Positions 17,818-26,279 of a DNA stretch of 64,000 bases are shown here, piece after piece. Location of the stretch: positions 124,001 through 188,000 of the forward strand of contig JACKNM010000011.1 of assembly GCA_024234875.1 (NCBI GenBank), written 5' to 3'. A program made the translations under genes and the position numbers. The DNA comes from Ectothiorhodospiraceae bacterium (GTDB lineage Bacteria; Pseudomonadota; Gammaproteobacteria; HK1). The notes beneath the pieces were generated by a model. The model was not told where the DNA came from. It did not search any database and saw only the letters and a program-made list of their open reading frames with translations. How positions within the stretch are numbered: the first letter of the stretch is position 1; each line of letters starts with the position of its first letter.

Positions 17818-19211
17818 GCGCGGAGGAGAACGATCCGCGACGGCGAGCCGCCGGGCGCCGTGTCGTGGTCACGGGGCTCGGCGCGAGCACCGTGTTCGGC
17901 GACGGGGTGCGCCCGCTGTGGGAGGGCTGCCTCGCGGGTCGGGCGGTCGCTGTTCCCATCCCCACCAGCTGGCGCGACTACGCCGACTACCGCTGCGGCC
18001 ACTGGGCGCCGCTGCCGCCGATCGACCACGAGCGCATGGCGGTGTCGCGGGTGGAGCGTGGCCAGCTCGATCCGGTCTCCATTCTCGGCCGACATGCCGC
18101 GCGCGAGGCGCTGACGTCGGCTGGATTCGGCCTGGTGCCGGCGGAGATTCGATCGCGCGCCCTGCTCGTCGACGGGGTCGATCCCGAGCGGGCCGGCGTG
18201 TTCATGGGCACCGGCGTCGGGGGGGCCTCGAGCCTGCTCGACAACCACGGTTATCAGCTCTTGTGCAACGCGCGCCACGAGCTCGAGGTGCTGTCGCGGG
18301 AATCGGACTCGGGGGTCAGCGCGCGGCTCGAGCGGGTGCTGGAGCGTCTTCACCACGGGCCGCGATTCAACCCGTTCGTGGTCTCGATGCTGATGCCGAA
18401 CGCGGTCTCTGCCGCCATCGGCTTGAAGTACACGCTGCGCGGTCCCAACGTCACCGTCGCGCTCGCCTGCGCTGCCGGCACCGCCGCGATCGGGGCCGGG
18501 TATCGCGCCGTGCGCAGTGGCGTCGTCGACGTCGCCCTCGCCGGCGGGGCCGAGTATCTGGACGACCCGACCGGTGGCATCTTCCGCGGCTTCGACGCCG
18601 CCGGTGCCCTGATGCGCGACTACGCCGACGCCGCCACGGCCAATCGTCCGTTCGACGAGCGCCGAACCGGGTTCCTGCTGAGCCAGGGCGGGGCAGCGGT
18701 GCTGGTGCTCGAGGCGATGGAGACCGCGGTCGCTCGCGGCGCGCCGATTCTCGCCGAGGTGGCAGGGTACGCCGAGAGCTTCGACGCCTACAGCATGATG
18801 GCGATTGCCCCCGACGGCCGTCAGATCGAGCGGATGTTGCGCGCCGCCCTCGCCGACGCCGGGGTCGGGCCCGATGCCGTCGATTACGTCAACGCGCACG
18901 GCACCGGAACCCGCGCCAACGACGAGGTCGAGGCGGCGGTGATCGCACGGCTGTTCGGCGCTCGCCCACGCGTCGCCTCGACGAAGTCGATCGTCGGCCA
19001 CGCCGTCGGCGCCAGTGGAGCGATCGAGGCGGTGGTCACGGTGATGAGTCTGCGCGAGCAGGTGCTACACGCGTCGTTGAATCTCGGCACGCCGATCGCC
19101 GACCTCGGCTGGGTTCGCGAGACCGCCCCGGCGACGGTCGATCTCGCGGTCAGCCAGTCCTTCGCCTTCGGGGGACACAACGCGGCGGTGGTGCTGCGGC
19201 GCGTGGACTGA
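17814..19211 (+). CDS. beta-ketoacyl-ACP synthase (FabF-like)
   Basis: This 465-residue thiolase-fold condensing enzyme has an intact Cys-His-His triad: Cys in VALACAAGTAAIG, His in NAHGTGTRANDEVE, and His in KSIVGHAVGASGAIEA. A TTG start overlaps the ACP stop. A GGAGGAG just downstream leaves open a later start. It would extend acyl-ACP chains by decarboxylative Claisen condensation. Paired with a dedicated ACP next to rpfF, it may supply acyl-ACP precursors or act in an unrelated lipid pathway. Confidence 0.88.
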   Translation: MSAEENDPRRRAAGRRVVVTGLGASTVFGDGVRPLWEGCLAGRAVAVPIPTSWRDYADYRCGHWAPLPPIDHERMAVSRVERGQLDPVSILGRHAAREALTSAGFGLVPAEIRSRALLVDGVDPERAGVFMGTGVGGASSLLDNHGYQLLCNARHELEVLSRESDSGVSARLERVLERLHHGPRFNPFVVSMLMPNAVSAAIGLKYTLRGPNVTVALACAAGTAAIGAGYRAVRSGVVDVALAGGAEYLDDPTGGIFRGFDAAGALMRDYADAATANRPFDERRTGFLLSQGGAAVLVLEAMETAVARGAPILAEVAGYAESFDAYSMMAIAPDGRQIERMLRAALADAGVGPDAVDYVNAHGTGTRANDEVEAAVIARLFGARPRVASTKSIVGHAVGASGAIEAVVTVMSLREQVLHASLNLGTPIADLGWVRETAPATVDLAVSQSFAFGGHNAAVVLRRVD

Positions 19212-19242
19212 GCGGGGCGCTCCGGCGTCTCGGTCGGTCCGG

Positions 19243-21894
19243 TCAGTCGGCGCCGGCGCGAGCTCGGCTGCGCAGGTAACGGGCGAGCTCGGAGCTGCCG
19301 CGCGCGACCTCGTCCCGCAGGCGCTCGACCTCGCGCTCCGACGGCGGCTGCTCGGAGAAGCGGACCGTGCGCAGGCGGGCGGCGAGGGCCTCGAGCCGAT
19401 GTGCCCCGATCGAGCTGGCGGCGACCTCCACCTGCTCCAGCGCCTGCGCGAAGGCCGCGGCGTCGCGCCGCGCGAGCGCGCCGCGTGCCGCCTCGACCGC
19501 GGCGGTCGCGCCGTCCTCGAACTCCGTGGCAAGACCGGCGACGAAACCCTGCCCGCCGAGCGCGTCCATGGCACTCAGCGTCTCGCGGGCGATCGCCGGC
19601 TCGCCGGGGTCCGTGCCCGCGGACGACGTGCCGCCCAGGGGCATGGGTGGCTCGAGCGGGGCCGCCAGCGCCGACACCTCGGCGACCGCAGGCTTGTCGC
19701 TGCGGCTCACCCCGGCGATGGCGTCGACCAGCCGCTGCGGGTCGATGGGCTTGGTGAGATAGGCGTCGACCCCGGCCTCGGTGCAGGCCGCCATCGCGTC
19801 ACGGGTGGCGTCGGCGGTGAGCACGAGGAACGGCATGGTGCTGCGGTCCGGGCGCGCCATGCGGAAGATGCGTACCACGTCGAGGCCGCCGAGCTCGGGC
19901 ATCTGCATGTCGATCACCGCGAGGTCGAACTCGGCCCGTTCCAGTGCCGCCAGCGCCTCACGGCCATCGTCGACCACCGTCACCGAGTGTCCGGCCTGCT
20001 CGAGGATGCGCCGGACGACCTTCTGGTTCACCCGATTGTCCTCGGCCACCAGGATGCGTCGGCGCGCGCGCTCGCGGCGCTCTCGCGCGTAGCGGTCGAC
20101 GAGCCGCGGCACGCCGCGGTCGGCGACCTCGGTCACGCCGCGGGTGGCCGCGGCGTGGAGCGCGTTGAACAGCAGGGTCTTGTCGACCGGGGTGTGGAGA
20201 ATCGAGGCGGCGCCGGCACGCGCCAACCGCTGCGCGGTCGCCGTCGAGCGGTCGGCGGCCATCAACACCACTCCGATCTCCGCCGTCTCGGGGTCATGCG
20301 CCATCTCGCGCACGAGCACCTCCGGTGCCTCGCCGAGGGACGCCTCGTCGACCAGGAACACCCGGTAGCCGCCGGTACGGGGATGGCTCGGCGCCCGCAG
20401 CAAGGCGCTCGCATGGGCGATGTCGCGGGCGACCGTATGCTGCAGCAGCCAGCCGTCGAGGTGGTCGAGGACCGCCTTGCGATCGTCGCCCGGCCGGAGC
20501 AGGACCAGCACCGGCCCGTCCTCGAGGCGCGGTGAGACGCCGGCGGTCGGCACCTCGACCGCGGTCGGCGCGACGTCGTCGGCCGGTTGTGGGGCGGCCA
20601 GCGCGAGCGGCAGGCGGAACCAGAAACGACTGCCCTGTCCCGGCGCGCTCTGGACCCCGATCTCGCCCCCCATCAGATCGACGAGGCGCTTCGCGATCGC
20701 GGTGCCGAGCCCGGTTCCCCCGAAGCGGCGAGTGGTCGACTCGTCGGCCTGGGCGAAGCTGTCGAAGATGCGCGGCTGGGCCTCCAGCGGGATGCCGATG
20801 CCGGTGTCGATGACCTCGAACCGGAGCCAGGCGCGCTGACCGTCCATCTCCGTGCCGCCGACCCGCAGCTCGACGCTGCCCCGCGCGGTGAACTTCACCG
20901 CGTTGCTCACCAGGTTGATCAGAACCTGGCGCAGGTGGTGGGCGTCGCCACGAACGCGGATCGGCGTGCTCGGATCGATCAGCACGTGGAGGTCGAGCCC
21001 CTTGGCCCGGGCCTGGGCCGCGAGCATGCGCGCGGTGCTGCTCGCGAGCAGGTGGACGTCGAACTCGACCTCCTCCAGCACCAGCTTCCCGGCCTCGATC
21101 TTGGAGATGTCGAGGATGTCGTCGACCAGGGTGAGCAGTGTCCGCGCAGAGGCGTTGATGGTCTCGACGAAGTCACGCTGCTCGCGGTCGAGATGGGTGT
21201 CGACCAGCAGGTGACTCATGCCGATCACCCCGTGTAGCGGGGTCCGGATCTCGTGGCTCATGTTGGCGAGGAAGGTGCTCTTCGCCTGGCTGGCCCCCTC
21301 GGCGCGGGCGATGGCGTCGTTCAGGCGCCGAATCAGCGCCGACACGTACAGTGGCAGCACCACCAGGCCGATGAGCACGCCGACCCCGAGGTGGACGTTG
21401 GCGCCCCAGTACGGCGAGCCGAGCAGCACCGCGGCGAAGCCGATGGTGCTGAGCGCCATCGCGGTCTTGAGGTAGTGCGTACCGTAGCGGAATCCGTTCC
21501 CGAAGCTGACCCAGAGGTAGACGACGAACAGCGGCGCGGCCACCGCACCACCGGCCCACAAGGCGTAGGTGACGAAGACCACGTCGCTCAGCATGCCGAG
21601 GACGCGCCGAGCCGCCGAGCCGACCGGCCAGGCGACCACCGCGGCCATGATCGCGAGCGCCGAGAGCAGGCAGGAGGCGCCCATGATTCGGCGCAGGAGG
21701 AGGTCGGCGTCGAGCACCTCGCCGGCGAACGCGCCTCCGAGCCAGAGGTGGCCCACGATCAGGGCGCTGAGCAGCAGGCGCAACAAGGCCTGCTCCGGCT
21801 CGCTGTCGGGGCATCGTCTCAGTCGGCGAAAGAACCAGTCGGCACCGTGCTGCAGCGCGTCGATCAGCCGCATGCGCCCCTGAGTGTCGCTCAT
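19243..21894 (-). CDS. rpfC: RpfC-like hybrid sensor kinase
   Basis: The ATG at 21894 has a GAGG Shine-Dalgarno and gives 883 residues. The N-terminal about 190 residues form a multi-helix membrane input domain like RpfC: EPEQALLRLLLSALIVGHLW, WVSFGNGFRYGTHYLK, GSPYWGANVHLGVGVLIGL. HisKA follows (His 214 in NMSHEIRTPLHG), then HATPase, a degenerate receiver (about 470-590), and a true receiver (LAVIDMQMPELGG). The C-terminal Hpt-like domain reads ALEQVEVAASSIGAHRL, with Glu 820 where the phospho-His of Hpt is expected. It should sense DSF. It is convergent with the ketosynthase and downstream of the EAL gene. Confidence 0.85.
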   Translation of the reverse strand: MSDTQGRMRLIDALQHGADWFFRRLRRCPDSEPEQALLRLLLSALIVGHLWLGGAFAGEVLDADLLLRRIMGASCLLSALAIMAAVVAWPVGSAARRVLGMLSDVVFVTYALWAGGAVAAPLFVVYLWVSFGNGFRYGTHYLKTAMALSTIGFAAVLLGSPYWGANVHLGVGVLIGLVVLPLYVSALIRRLNDAIARAEGASQAKSTFLANMSHEIRTPLHGVIGMSHLLVDTHLDREQRDFVETINASARTLLTLVDDILDISKIEAGKLVLEEVEFDVHLLASSTARMLAAQARAKGLDLHVLIDPSTPIRVRGDAHHLRQVLINLVSNAVKFTARGSVELRVGGTEMDGQRAWLRFEVIDTGIGIPLEAQPRIFDSFAQADESTTRRFGGTGLGTAIAKRLVDLMGGEIGVQSAPGQGSRFWFRLPLALAAPQPADDVAPTAVEVPTAGVSPRLEDGPVLVLLRPGDDRKAVLDHLDGWLLQHTVARDIAHASALLRAPSHPRTGGYRVFLVDEASLGEAPEVLVREMAHDPETAEIGVVLMAADRSTATAQRLARAGAASILHTPVDKTLLFNALHAAATRGVTEVADRGVPRLVDRYARERRERARRRILVAEDNRVNQKVVRRILEQAGHSVTVVDDGREALAALERAEFDLAVIDMQMPELGGLDVVRIFRMARPDRSTMPFLVLTADATRDAMAACTEAGVDAYLTKPIDPQRLVDAIAGVSRSDKPAVAEVSALAAPLEPPMPLGGTSSAGTDPGEPAIARETLSAMDALGGQGFVAGLATEFEDGATAAVEAARGALARRDAAAFAQALEQVEVAASSIGAHRLEALAARLRTVRFSEQPPSEREVERLRDEVARGSSELARYLRSRARAGAD

Positions 21895-21973
21895 CCGACC
21901 TCGTCCCTCCGTTGGCGGTGCGATCCGTGCCGGGTGGATGTTAGCAGTTCGCTGGACCGACGGGCCGCGGCGG

Positions 21974-22897
21974 TCAGGACCAGCCGCTGGGCAGCGCGCG
22001 CTGGCGGTCGTTGCCGGCACCGCCCAACCAACGCACCAGGTCGCGTCCGGTGAGTGGTGGGCTGAGGAAGAAGCCCTGGCCGAGCTCGCAACCGAGCTCG
22101 CGCGCGGCCCCGACCGCCTCTGCCGACTCCAGGCCCTCGGCCACCACCGCGGCGCCCTTGGCGCGCGCGATCTCGATGGCCCGGGCGACGGTCTGCCTTG
22201 CCTGCTCGCTGGCGACGGTGCGGTCGATGAGCGACTTGCTGATCTTGAGCTGGGTGAACGCGAAGCGCTCCAGTCGCGAGATGGTGGCGAAACCGCAGCC
22301 GAGATCGTCGAGCGCGACGTTGACCCGGCCACCACGCAGGTGCTCGATGGTGTGGTGGGCGCGCTCCACGTCGGCGATGTCGTGGCTCTCGGTGATCTCG
22401 ACGGTCAGGCGTTCCGGAGCGAACTCGTGTCGGTCCAGTGCCGTGGCGATTCGCCGGGCGAGGTGCGCGTCCGAGAGGAGGAGCGGCGAGATGTTGACCG
22501 AGAGGCCGAGCGCGGTGTCCACCCCGACCCAGCGACTGACCTCCGAAAGGGCTCGGTCGAGCACCGCGAAGGTCAACGGTGCGATGAGCCCCGAGTCCTC
22601 GGCCAGGCTGATGAATCCGTTCGGCTTGCGGATGCGGCGACCTGGCGCGTGCCAGCGGACCAGTGCCTCGACTCCGGCCACGATGCCGGTGGCGAGCTCC
22701 ACGATCGGCTGGTAGCGGTTACGGAGCTCGCCGCTCTGGATCGCGTCGTGCAGCCGAGCCCGCCTTGCGGCGGCGGTCACGGGGCGCATCAGCGACACGG
22801 GCAAGGTGCGCGGTGCGCGATGGGGCGCGTCGTTCACCGGTTCGAGCCCGATGTCCGAGAGGTCGAGCAAGTCACCGTCGATCCTGTCATCTCCCAC
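21974..22897 (-). CDS. EAL-domain cyclic-di-GMP phosphodiesterase
   Basis: This 307-residue single-domain EAL protein starts at GTG 22897. Catalytic and metal residues appear intact: GVEALVRW (EAL), the Asn in SVNISPLLL, VEITES, VALDDLGCGFAT (the DD pair), LKISKS (Lys), VVAEGLES and GQGFFLSPPL. It therefore probably hydrolyses c-di-GMP to pGpG. No sensory or receiver domain is present, so any control must be external. It lies 79 bp upstream of the rpfC-like gene on the same strand and probably shares its transcript, filling the place held by RpfG (HD-GYP) in Xanthomonas. Confidence 0.88.
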   Translation of the reverse strand: MGDDRIDGDLLDLSDIGLEPVNDAPHRAPRTLPVSLMRPVTAAARRARLHDAIQSGELRNRYQPIVELATGIVAGVEALVRWHAPGRRIRKPNGFISLAEDSGLIAPLTFAVLDRALSEVSRWVGVDTALGLSVNISPLLLSDAHLARRIATALDRHEFAPERLTVEITESHDIADVERAHHTIEHLRGGRVNVALDDLGCGFATISRLERFAFTQLKISKSLIDRTVASEQARQTVARAIEIARAKGAAVVAEGLESAEAVGAARELGCELGQGFFLSPPLTGRDLVRWLGGAGNDRQRALPSGWS

Positions 22898-23071
22898 GGT
22901 TGCCGGCAGGCTAACAGCGAGCCGTAAACGGCCGATGCACGGCGTGTTCGGCGACGGTGACGATTGGTAACGAATGTAAAGCAGTGGTAACCGAGCGGTG
23001 AAGCGGGGCCGAGCGGCTGCCGTGCCGCGGTGAGGAGAACGCGCGCCGCGGCCGGGCGGCGTGGGTCGCGC

Positions 23072-23797
23072 TCAGCGGGCGATCGGGAGTCGAAGCCGCA
23101 CCCGGGCGCCCTCGCCGGCGGCGCTCTCGATGTCGAGCGTGCCGCCGCTCTGGCGGACGAAGCCGCGGGCGATACTGAGTCCGAGGCCGCGGCCGCGTCG
23201 TGGGCTGCGCGTGGTGAAGAAGGGCTCGGTGGCACGCGCGAGAACGTCGGGGCTCATTCCCTCGCCGTCGTCCTCGACCTCGAAGACGACCTGACCGTGG
23301 CCGCCGTCGAGCCAGGCGGCGAGCCGGATCGTGCCGCGGCCACCGGTCGCCTCGCGTGCGTTGGCGAGCAGCGCGAGCAGGGTCTGCTCGAGGCGCTCAC
23401 GGTCCACGTCGACCGCGGGCGTCGCAGTTGGGCAGTCGGACGTCAGACGAAGCGCAGTGGGGAGGGCGCGCCTGGCGACGGCGGTCACCCGGCCGACCAC
23501 CTCGTGTGGCGCGATGCGCCGCGGGGCGACCGCTTGCCGCCCGGCGCACGCGATCGACTTCTCGAGCACCGCCTGGCCGTCGCGCGCCGCGTCGCTCATG
23601 TCGTCGAGCACCTCGAGCATCGCCTTCGCATCGGGATGCCCCTCGACCAGGGTCCGCAGGTAGGCGGTGCTGCCCGTGATCACGGTGAGGTGGTTGTTCA
23701 TCTCGTGCACCAGCCCGGTGAGGAGCTCGATCGGCGTCTCGCTCACCGGCTCGGTTCGCAGCGGCGTCTGGTCTGTCCGCTGATCGGGCGCTGGCAT
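23072..23797 (-). CDS. soluble sensor histidine kinase, NtrB-like core
   Basis: The chosen ATG at 23797 has a GAGGAG about 10 nt upstream. A longer start at 23863 is possible. The 241-residue protein is essentially a transmitter: HisKA with LTGLVHEMNNHLTVITGSTA (phospho-His in HEMNN) and HATPase with LLANAREATGGRG, EVEDDGEGMSP and RGLGLSIARGFVRQSGG. It has no membrane segment or PAS domain. It is divergent from an OmpR-type response regulator 127 bp away, its likely partner. Confidence 0.85.
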   Translation of the reverse strand: MPAPDQRTDQTPLRTEPVSETPIELLTGLVHEMNNHLTVITGSTAYLRTLVEGHPDAKAMLEVLDDMSDAARDGQAVLEKSIACAGRQAVAPRRIAPHEVVGRVTAVARRALPTALRLTSDCPTATPAVDVDRERLEQTLLALLANAREATGGRGTIRLAAWLDGGHGQVVFEVEDDGEGMSPDVLARATEPFFTTRSPRRGRGLGLSIARGFVRQSGGTLDIESAAGEGARVRLRLPIAR

Positions 23798-23912
23798 CTT
23801 GCTGATCGCTCCTCGGGGGGCCGCCACGGCCCGTTCCAGGCATCGGGCGCGGACCCGGATCATAGTGTGCTCGGGCCGTTCCTGGACCCTCCAGGAAGAG
23901 ATTTCCCGGCGC

Positions 23913-23918
23913 TATAAT
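23913..23918 (+). promoter_or_regulatory. candidate -10 box (TATAAT), possible leaderless start
   Basis: A perfect TATAAT lies 6 nt before the ATG of the response-regulator gene. Transcription starting 6-8 nt downstream would begin at or next to the start codon and leave no leader. No Shine-Dalgarno is visible between the two. The -35 region is not close to consensus. Confidence 0.35.
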
Positions 23919-23924
23919 CCGCCG

Positions 23925-24644
23925 ATGCAAGGGGCCGCCACAATCTTGTTGGTCGAGGACGACGAGCGCCTGAGACGCACGCTCGCCCGTTTCCTCGCGC
24001 GCGAAGGTTACCTCGTGCGGGAGGCCGGCTCGGGGACCGAGATGCGCAGCCGGCTGCGCGCGGAGCGGGCCGATCTCGTGATCCTCGACCTGTTGCTGCC
24101 GGGGGAGGACGGCTTCACGCTCGCCCGCGAGCTGCGTGCGACGACCGACCTCGGCATCATCATTCTCACCGGCAAGGGCGAGACGGTGGACAAGGTGGTC
24201 GGCCTCGAGCTCGGCGCCGACGACTACGTCACCAAGCCCTACGACGAGCGCGAGCTGCTGGCCCGGGTCCGGACCGTGCTTCGGCGCACCCGCAAGGACG
24301 AGTCCGCGAGCCCCTCGATTCGCGCCCGCATCGCCCGCTTCGAGGGCTGGTGCCTCGACATCGAGGCCTACCAGCTCCTGTCCCCCGGCGGCCTCTCGGT
24401 CCACCTGACCAGCAACGAGTTCCAGCTCCTCACCGCCCTGGTGACCCGCCCGAATCGAGTGCTGAGCCGCGGCGAGATCCTCGACCTCGTCGCCGGTCGC
24501 GACTGGACCCCCATGGACCGCAGCATCGACGTCCTCGTCGGCAAGCTGCGTAAGAAGATCGAGCCCGACCCGCGCAACCCGACCCTGGTGCGCACCGTGC
24601 GCGGCGCCGGCTACAAGTTCACCGGCCGCGTCGACTTCGAATAG
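23925..24644 (+). CDS. OmpR/PhoB-family response regulator
   Basis: This 239-residue regulator has a receiver (ILLVEDDERLRR, phospho-Asp in VILDLLLPGEDG, ILTGKGE, Lys in YVTKPYDE). A winged-helix effector domain follows, with LTSNEFQLLTALVTRPNRVL, RSIDVLVGKLRKKIEPD and LVRTVRGAGYKF. It binds DNA as a dimer after phosphorylation. The divergent soluble kinase is the likely partner. It is the last core gene before the tRNA and island array. Confidence 0.92.
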   Translation: MQGAATILLVEDDERLRRTLARFLAREGYLVREAGSGTEMRSRLRAERADLVILDLLLPGEDGFTLARELRATTDLGIIILTGKGETVDKVVGLELGADDYVTKPYDERELLARVRTVLRRTRKDESASPSIRARIARFEGWCLDIEAYQLLSPGGLSVHLTSNEFQLLTALVTRPNRVLSRGEILDLVAGRDWTPMDRSIDVLVGKLRKKIEPDPRNPTLVRTVRGAGYKFTGRVDFE

Positions 24645-24742
24645 GGCCGCCCGAGCGTTCGCCGAGGCATACCCCCCGGCCCCGTCATCGCCTATACTCC
24701 GCCCCTCGCGTCGCGCCACGCGCCCGACGCAGCCGCTATCCC

Positions 24743-24834
24743 GGAGAGGTACCGAAGCGGCCACAACGGCACCGACTCGAAATCGGTTGGGGGCATTACG
24801 CCCCACGTGGGTTCGAATCCCACCCTCTCCGCCA
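24743..24834 (+). tRNA. tRNA-Ser (anticodon CGA)
   Basis: The 92-nt gene has the acceptor stem GGAGAGG (24743-24749) pairing with CCTCTCC (24824-24830), discriminator G and encoded CCA. The anticodon loop CTCGAAA gives CGA. A long variable arm (GGGGGCATTACGCCCC region) marks a class II serine tRNA. The T-arm is GTGGGTTCGAATCCCAC. This is the intact copy whose 3' part serves as integration site. Three 3'-half copies follow downstream. Confidence 0.95.
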
Positions 24835-24929
24835 AATCAATGACTTGCGCGTTCTCACCCCGTTCTCCGAGGGCGGAATACCCGTTTTTTTCATCGGCAG
24901 GTACAGCACAGGTACAGTGCCGAGTCGCT
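24774..24929 (+). repeat. attL-like site: tRNA-Ser 3' end plus right arm motif
   Basis: The tRNA anticodon-to-3' segment (24774-24834) is the att core shared with copies at 39.7, 46.8 and 51.9 kb. Downstream, at 24895-24928, lies GCAGGTACAGCACAGGTACA, containing two GGTACA hexamers 11 bp apart. No matching motif precedes the tRNA. That is what an attL (chromosome-core-right arm) should look like for a tyrosine recombinase. Confidence 0.75.
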
Positions 24930-25256
24930 AATCGGTTGGGGTACGGGCGGTCGGGCGGGGTGCGAGCCGACCGGGCTGTCTGCGATCGGACGCGACCTCG
25001 CCGACCTCGATTCGACCCACCTCGGCGGGTGTCGAGCGCCCCGAGCCGACGCTTCGACCGATTGCCCGCGCCCGATCGTCTCGCTCACCCCCACCGCTCG
25101 AGTCGAACGCCTTTGAAGTCCGCGAAGTCGGTGACGTTTCGAGTGACCAGCGTGAGGGCGTGGGGCCATGCGATGGCGGCGATCTGACAGTCGACGGATG
25201 GCGGCGCGCGACCGGATGCGCTCAAACGGGCGCGCTCTGTCGCGTGCCACTCGGCG
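24835..25256. repeat. about 420-bp direct repeat, copy 1
   Basis: This stretch, from the end of the tRNA to the vapC/TOTE junction, matches 39741-40157 over its whole length with scattered substitutions. It includes the arm motif, a non-coding spacer and the 3' part of a vapC gene. The second copy continues into an intact vapC. This one switches abruptly into TOTE helicase sequence. Confidence 0.75.
25085..25256 (-). pseudogene. vapC: vapC 3' fragment fused to TOTE remnant
   Basis: The translated fragment AEWHATERARLSASGRAPPS, then VDCQIAAIAWPHALTLVTRN, is nearly identical to the C-terminal half of the intact VapC at 39989-40405. It retains the last PIN-domain Asp region but has lost the N-terminal Asp and the Glu. 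Upstream the same open frame continues into a TOTE helicase fragment, so the predicted product would be a chimera. It marks a deletion or recombination junction near 25256. Confidence 0.75.
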
Positions 25257-26040
25257 TTGACGACGGCGTGGCCGTACTCGCGCACGGCCAGGTCGACCTC
25301 GCCGTGGCGCACCAGGGACTGCATCGTCGACACATCGAGGAGGTGGGTGGGTCGCGGACGCACGCCGCCGATCGTTCCGATCCGCGTGAGAGGCTCCAGC
25401 ATAGTGCCGAGACGCTCGCGCCACTGCGAGGCGAGCTCTCGCCGATACACGAGCACCAGTGTCGATACCTTGCGTACCGTGATCAGCGGGGCTGCGACGA
25501 CCGTCTTTCCGAATGCCGTCGCACACCAGAGGACGCCGGCCTCGTGCTCGGCCATCGGGTGCACGTCGACCGCCTGGCCATCACGCAGCTGACCGCTGAT
25601 CGCCAGTGCGACCTCCGGTCTCGTGAGTCGCTCGTCCCGGGTCGCGCAGTCGATGCCCTCACTGCGCAACCACTCGAGCGTCGGTTCCAGGCATCCGCGT
25701 GGTAGGAAGATGTGACGCGAACCCTTCGGCGCATCCGATGATCTGCGGCTGGCTCCGGACCCAGAAGAGCATCGTCTGCGCCCGATAGAACTCCGGGTTC
25801 TGGAAGGCGGCGAGGGGCATCAGACGATTGGCGAGTGGCGGGACGAGCTGCGACCGGTCGAAGTAGATCCGATACGCGACCGTGATCGCGAGCTGGCTCG
25901 ACCTTGCCCGCCAATCGCGGTTGAACGGACCGAAGGAACTCCGCCGACCAGAGTACGGAACGAGGCTCTCATTCACGAGCACCGGCCGTCCGAGCCCGCG
26001 GGCAGCGCGCCGCAACAGGTCCAGGACCTGATCGGTCGTC
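25257..26040 (-). pseudogene. TOTE-type primase-helicase remnant (middle part)
   Basis: Two minus-strand frames together give a decayed TOTE conflict-system protein. The first (25659-26040) matches the end of the primase domain (RRAARGLGRPVLVNESLVPY) and the following QLVPPLANRLMPLAAFQNPE stretch. After a frameshift near 25690 the second gives FLPRGCLEPTLEWLRSEGID, then a Walker A box (CATAFGKTVVAAPL), LVYRRELASQW, and LLDVSTMQSLVRHGEVD. It stops just before the DEAH region at the vapC junction. About 45 residues after the primase part are deleted. Family assignment rests on remembered motifs. Confidence 0.6.
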
Positions 26041-26279
26041 GCGCAGTTATGACTGATGAGCAGCCCGAATGCCCAACCGAAAGTGGACGGTGCCCCCGAC
26101 CAAGCCCCTCCGCCGCGACGCCAGGCGTTTCACGATCCGTCCAACTACCCGCCCATCCAACGCCACCGATACTCGCGAGAATTCACTTGACAGGCCTGAC
26201 CAACATCACACATGTTATGTGCGTGTGTAACGCCTGTTATCTTCGGTCCATCAAACGACCAGCCAATCAGGAAGCCGCA
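26041..26279 (+). promoter_or_regulatory. dctP-like gene promoter region with palindrome
   Basis: Upstream of the TRAP operon, TTGACA at 26187-26192 is a consensus -35. Candidate -10 hexamers (TTATGT, TATGTG) fall at 26215-26222 with long spacing. A 13-bp palindrome, CACATGTTATGTG (26209-26221), overlaps the presumed promoter and could be an operator. The TetR-family gene at the far end of the cargo is a candidate to bind it (inference). Confidence 0.4.

Noticed and set aside
24884..24900. Rho-independent terminator after tRNA-Ser (run of seven T)
   Set aside because: The stem before the T run would be only three to four base pairs.
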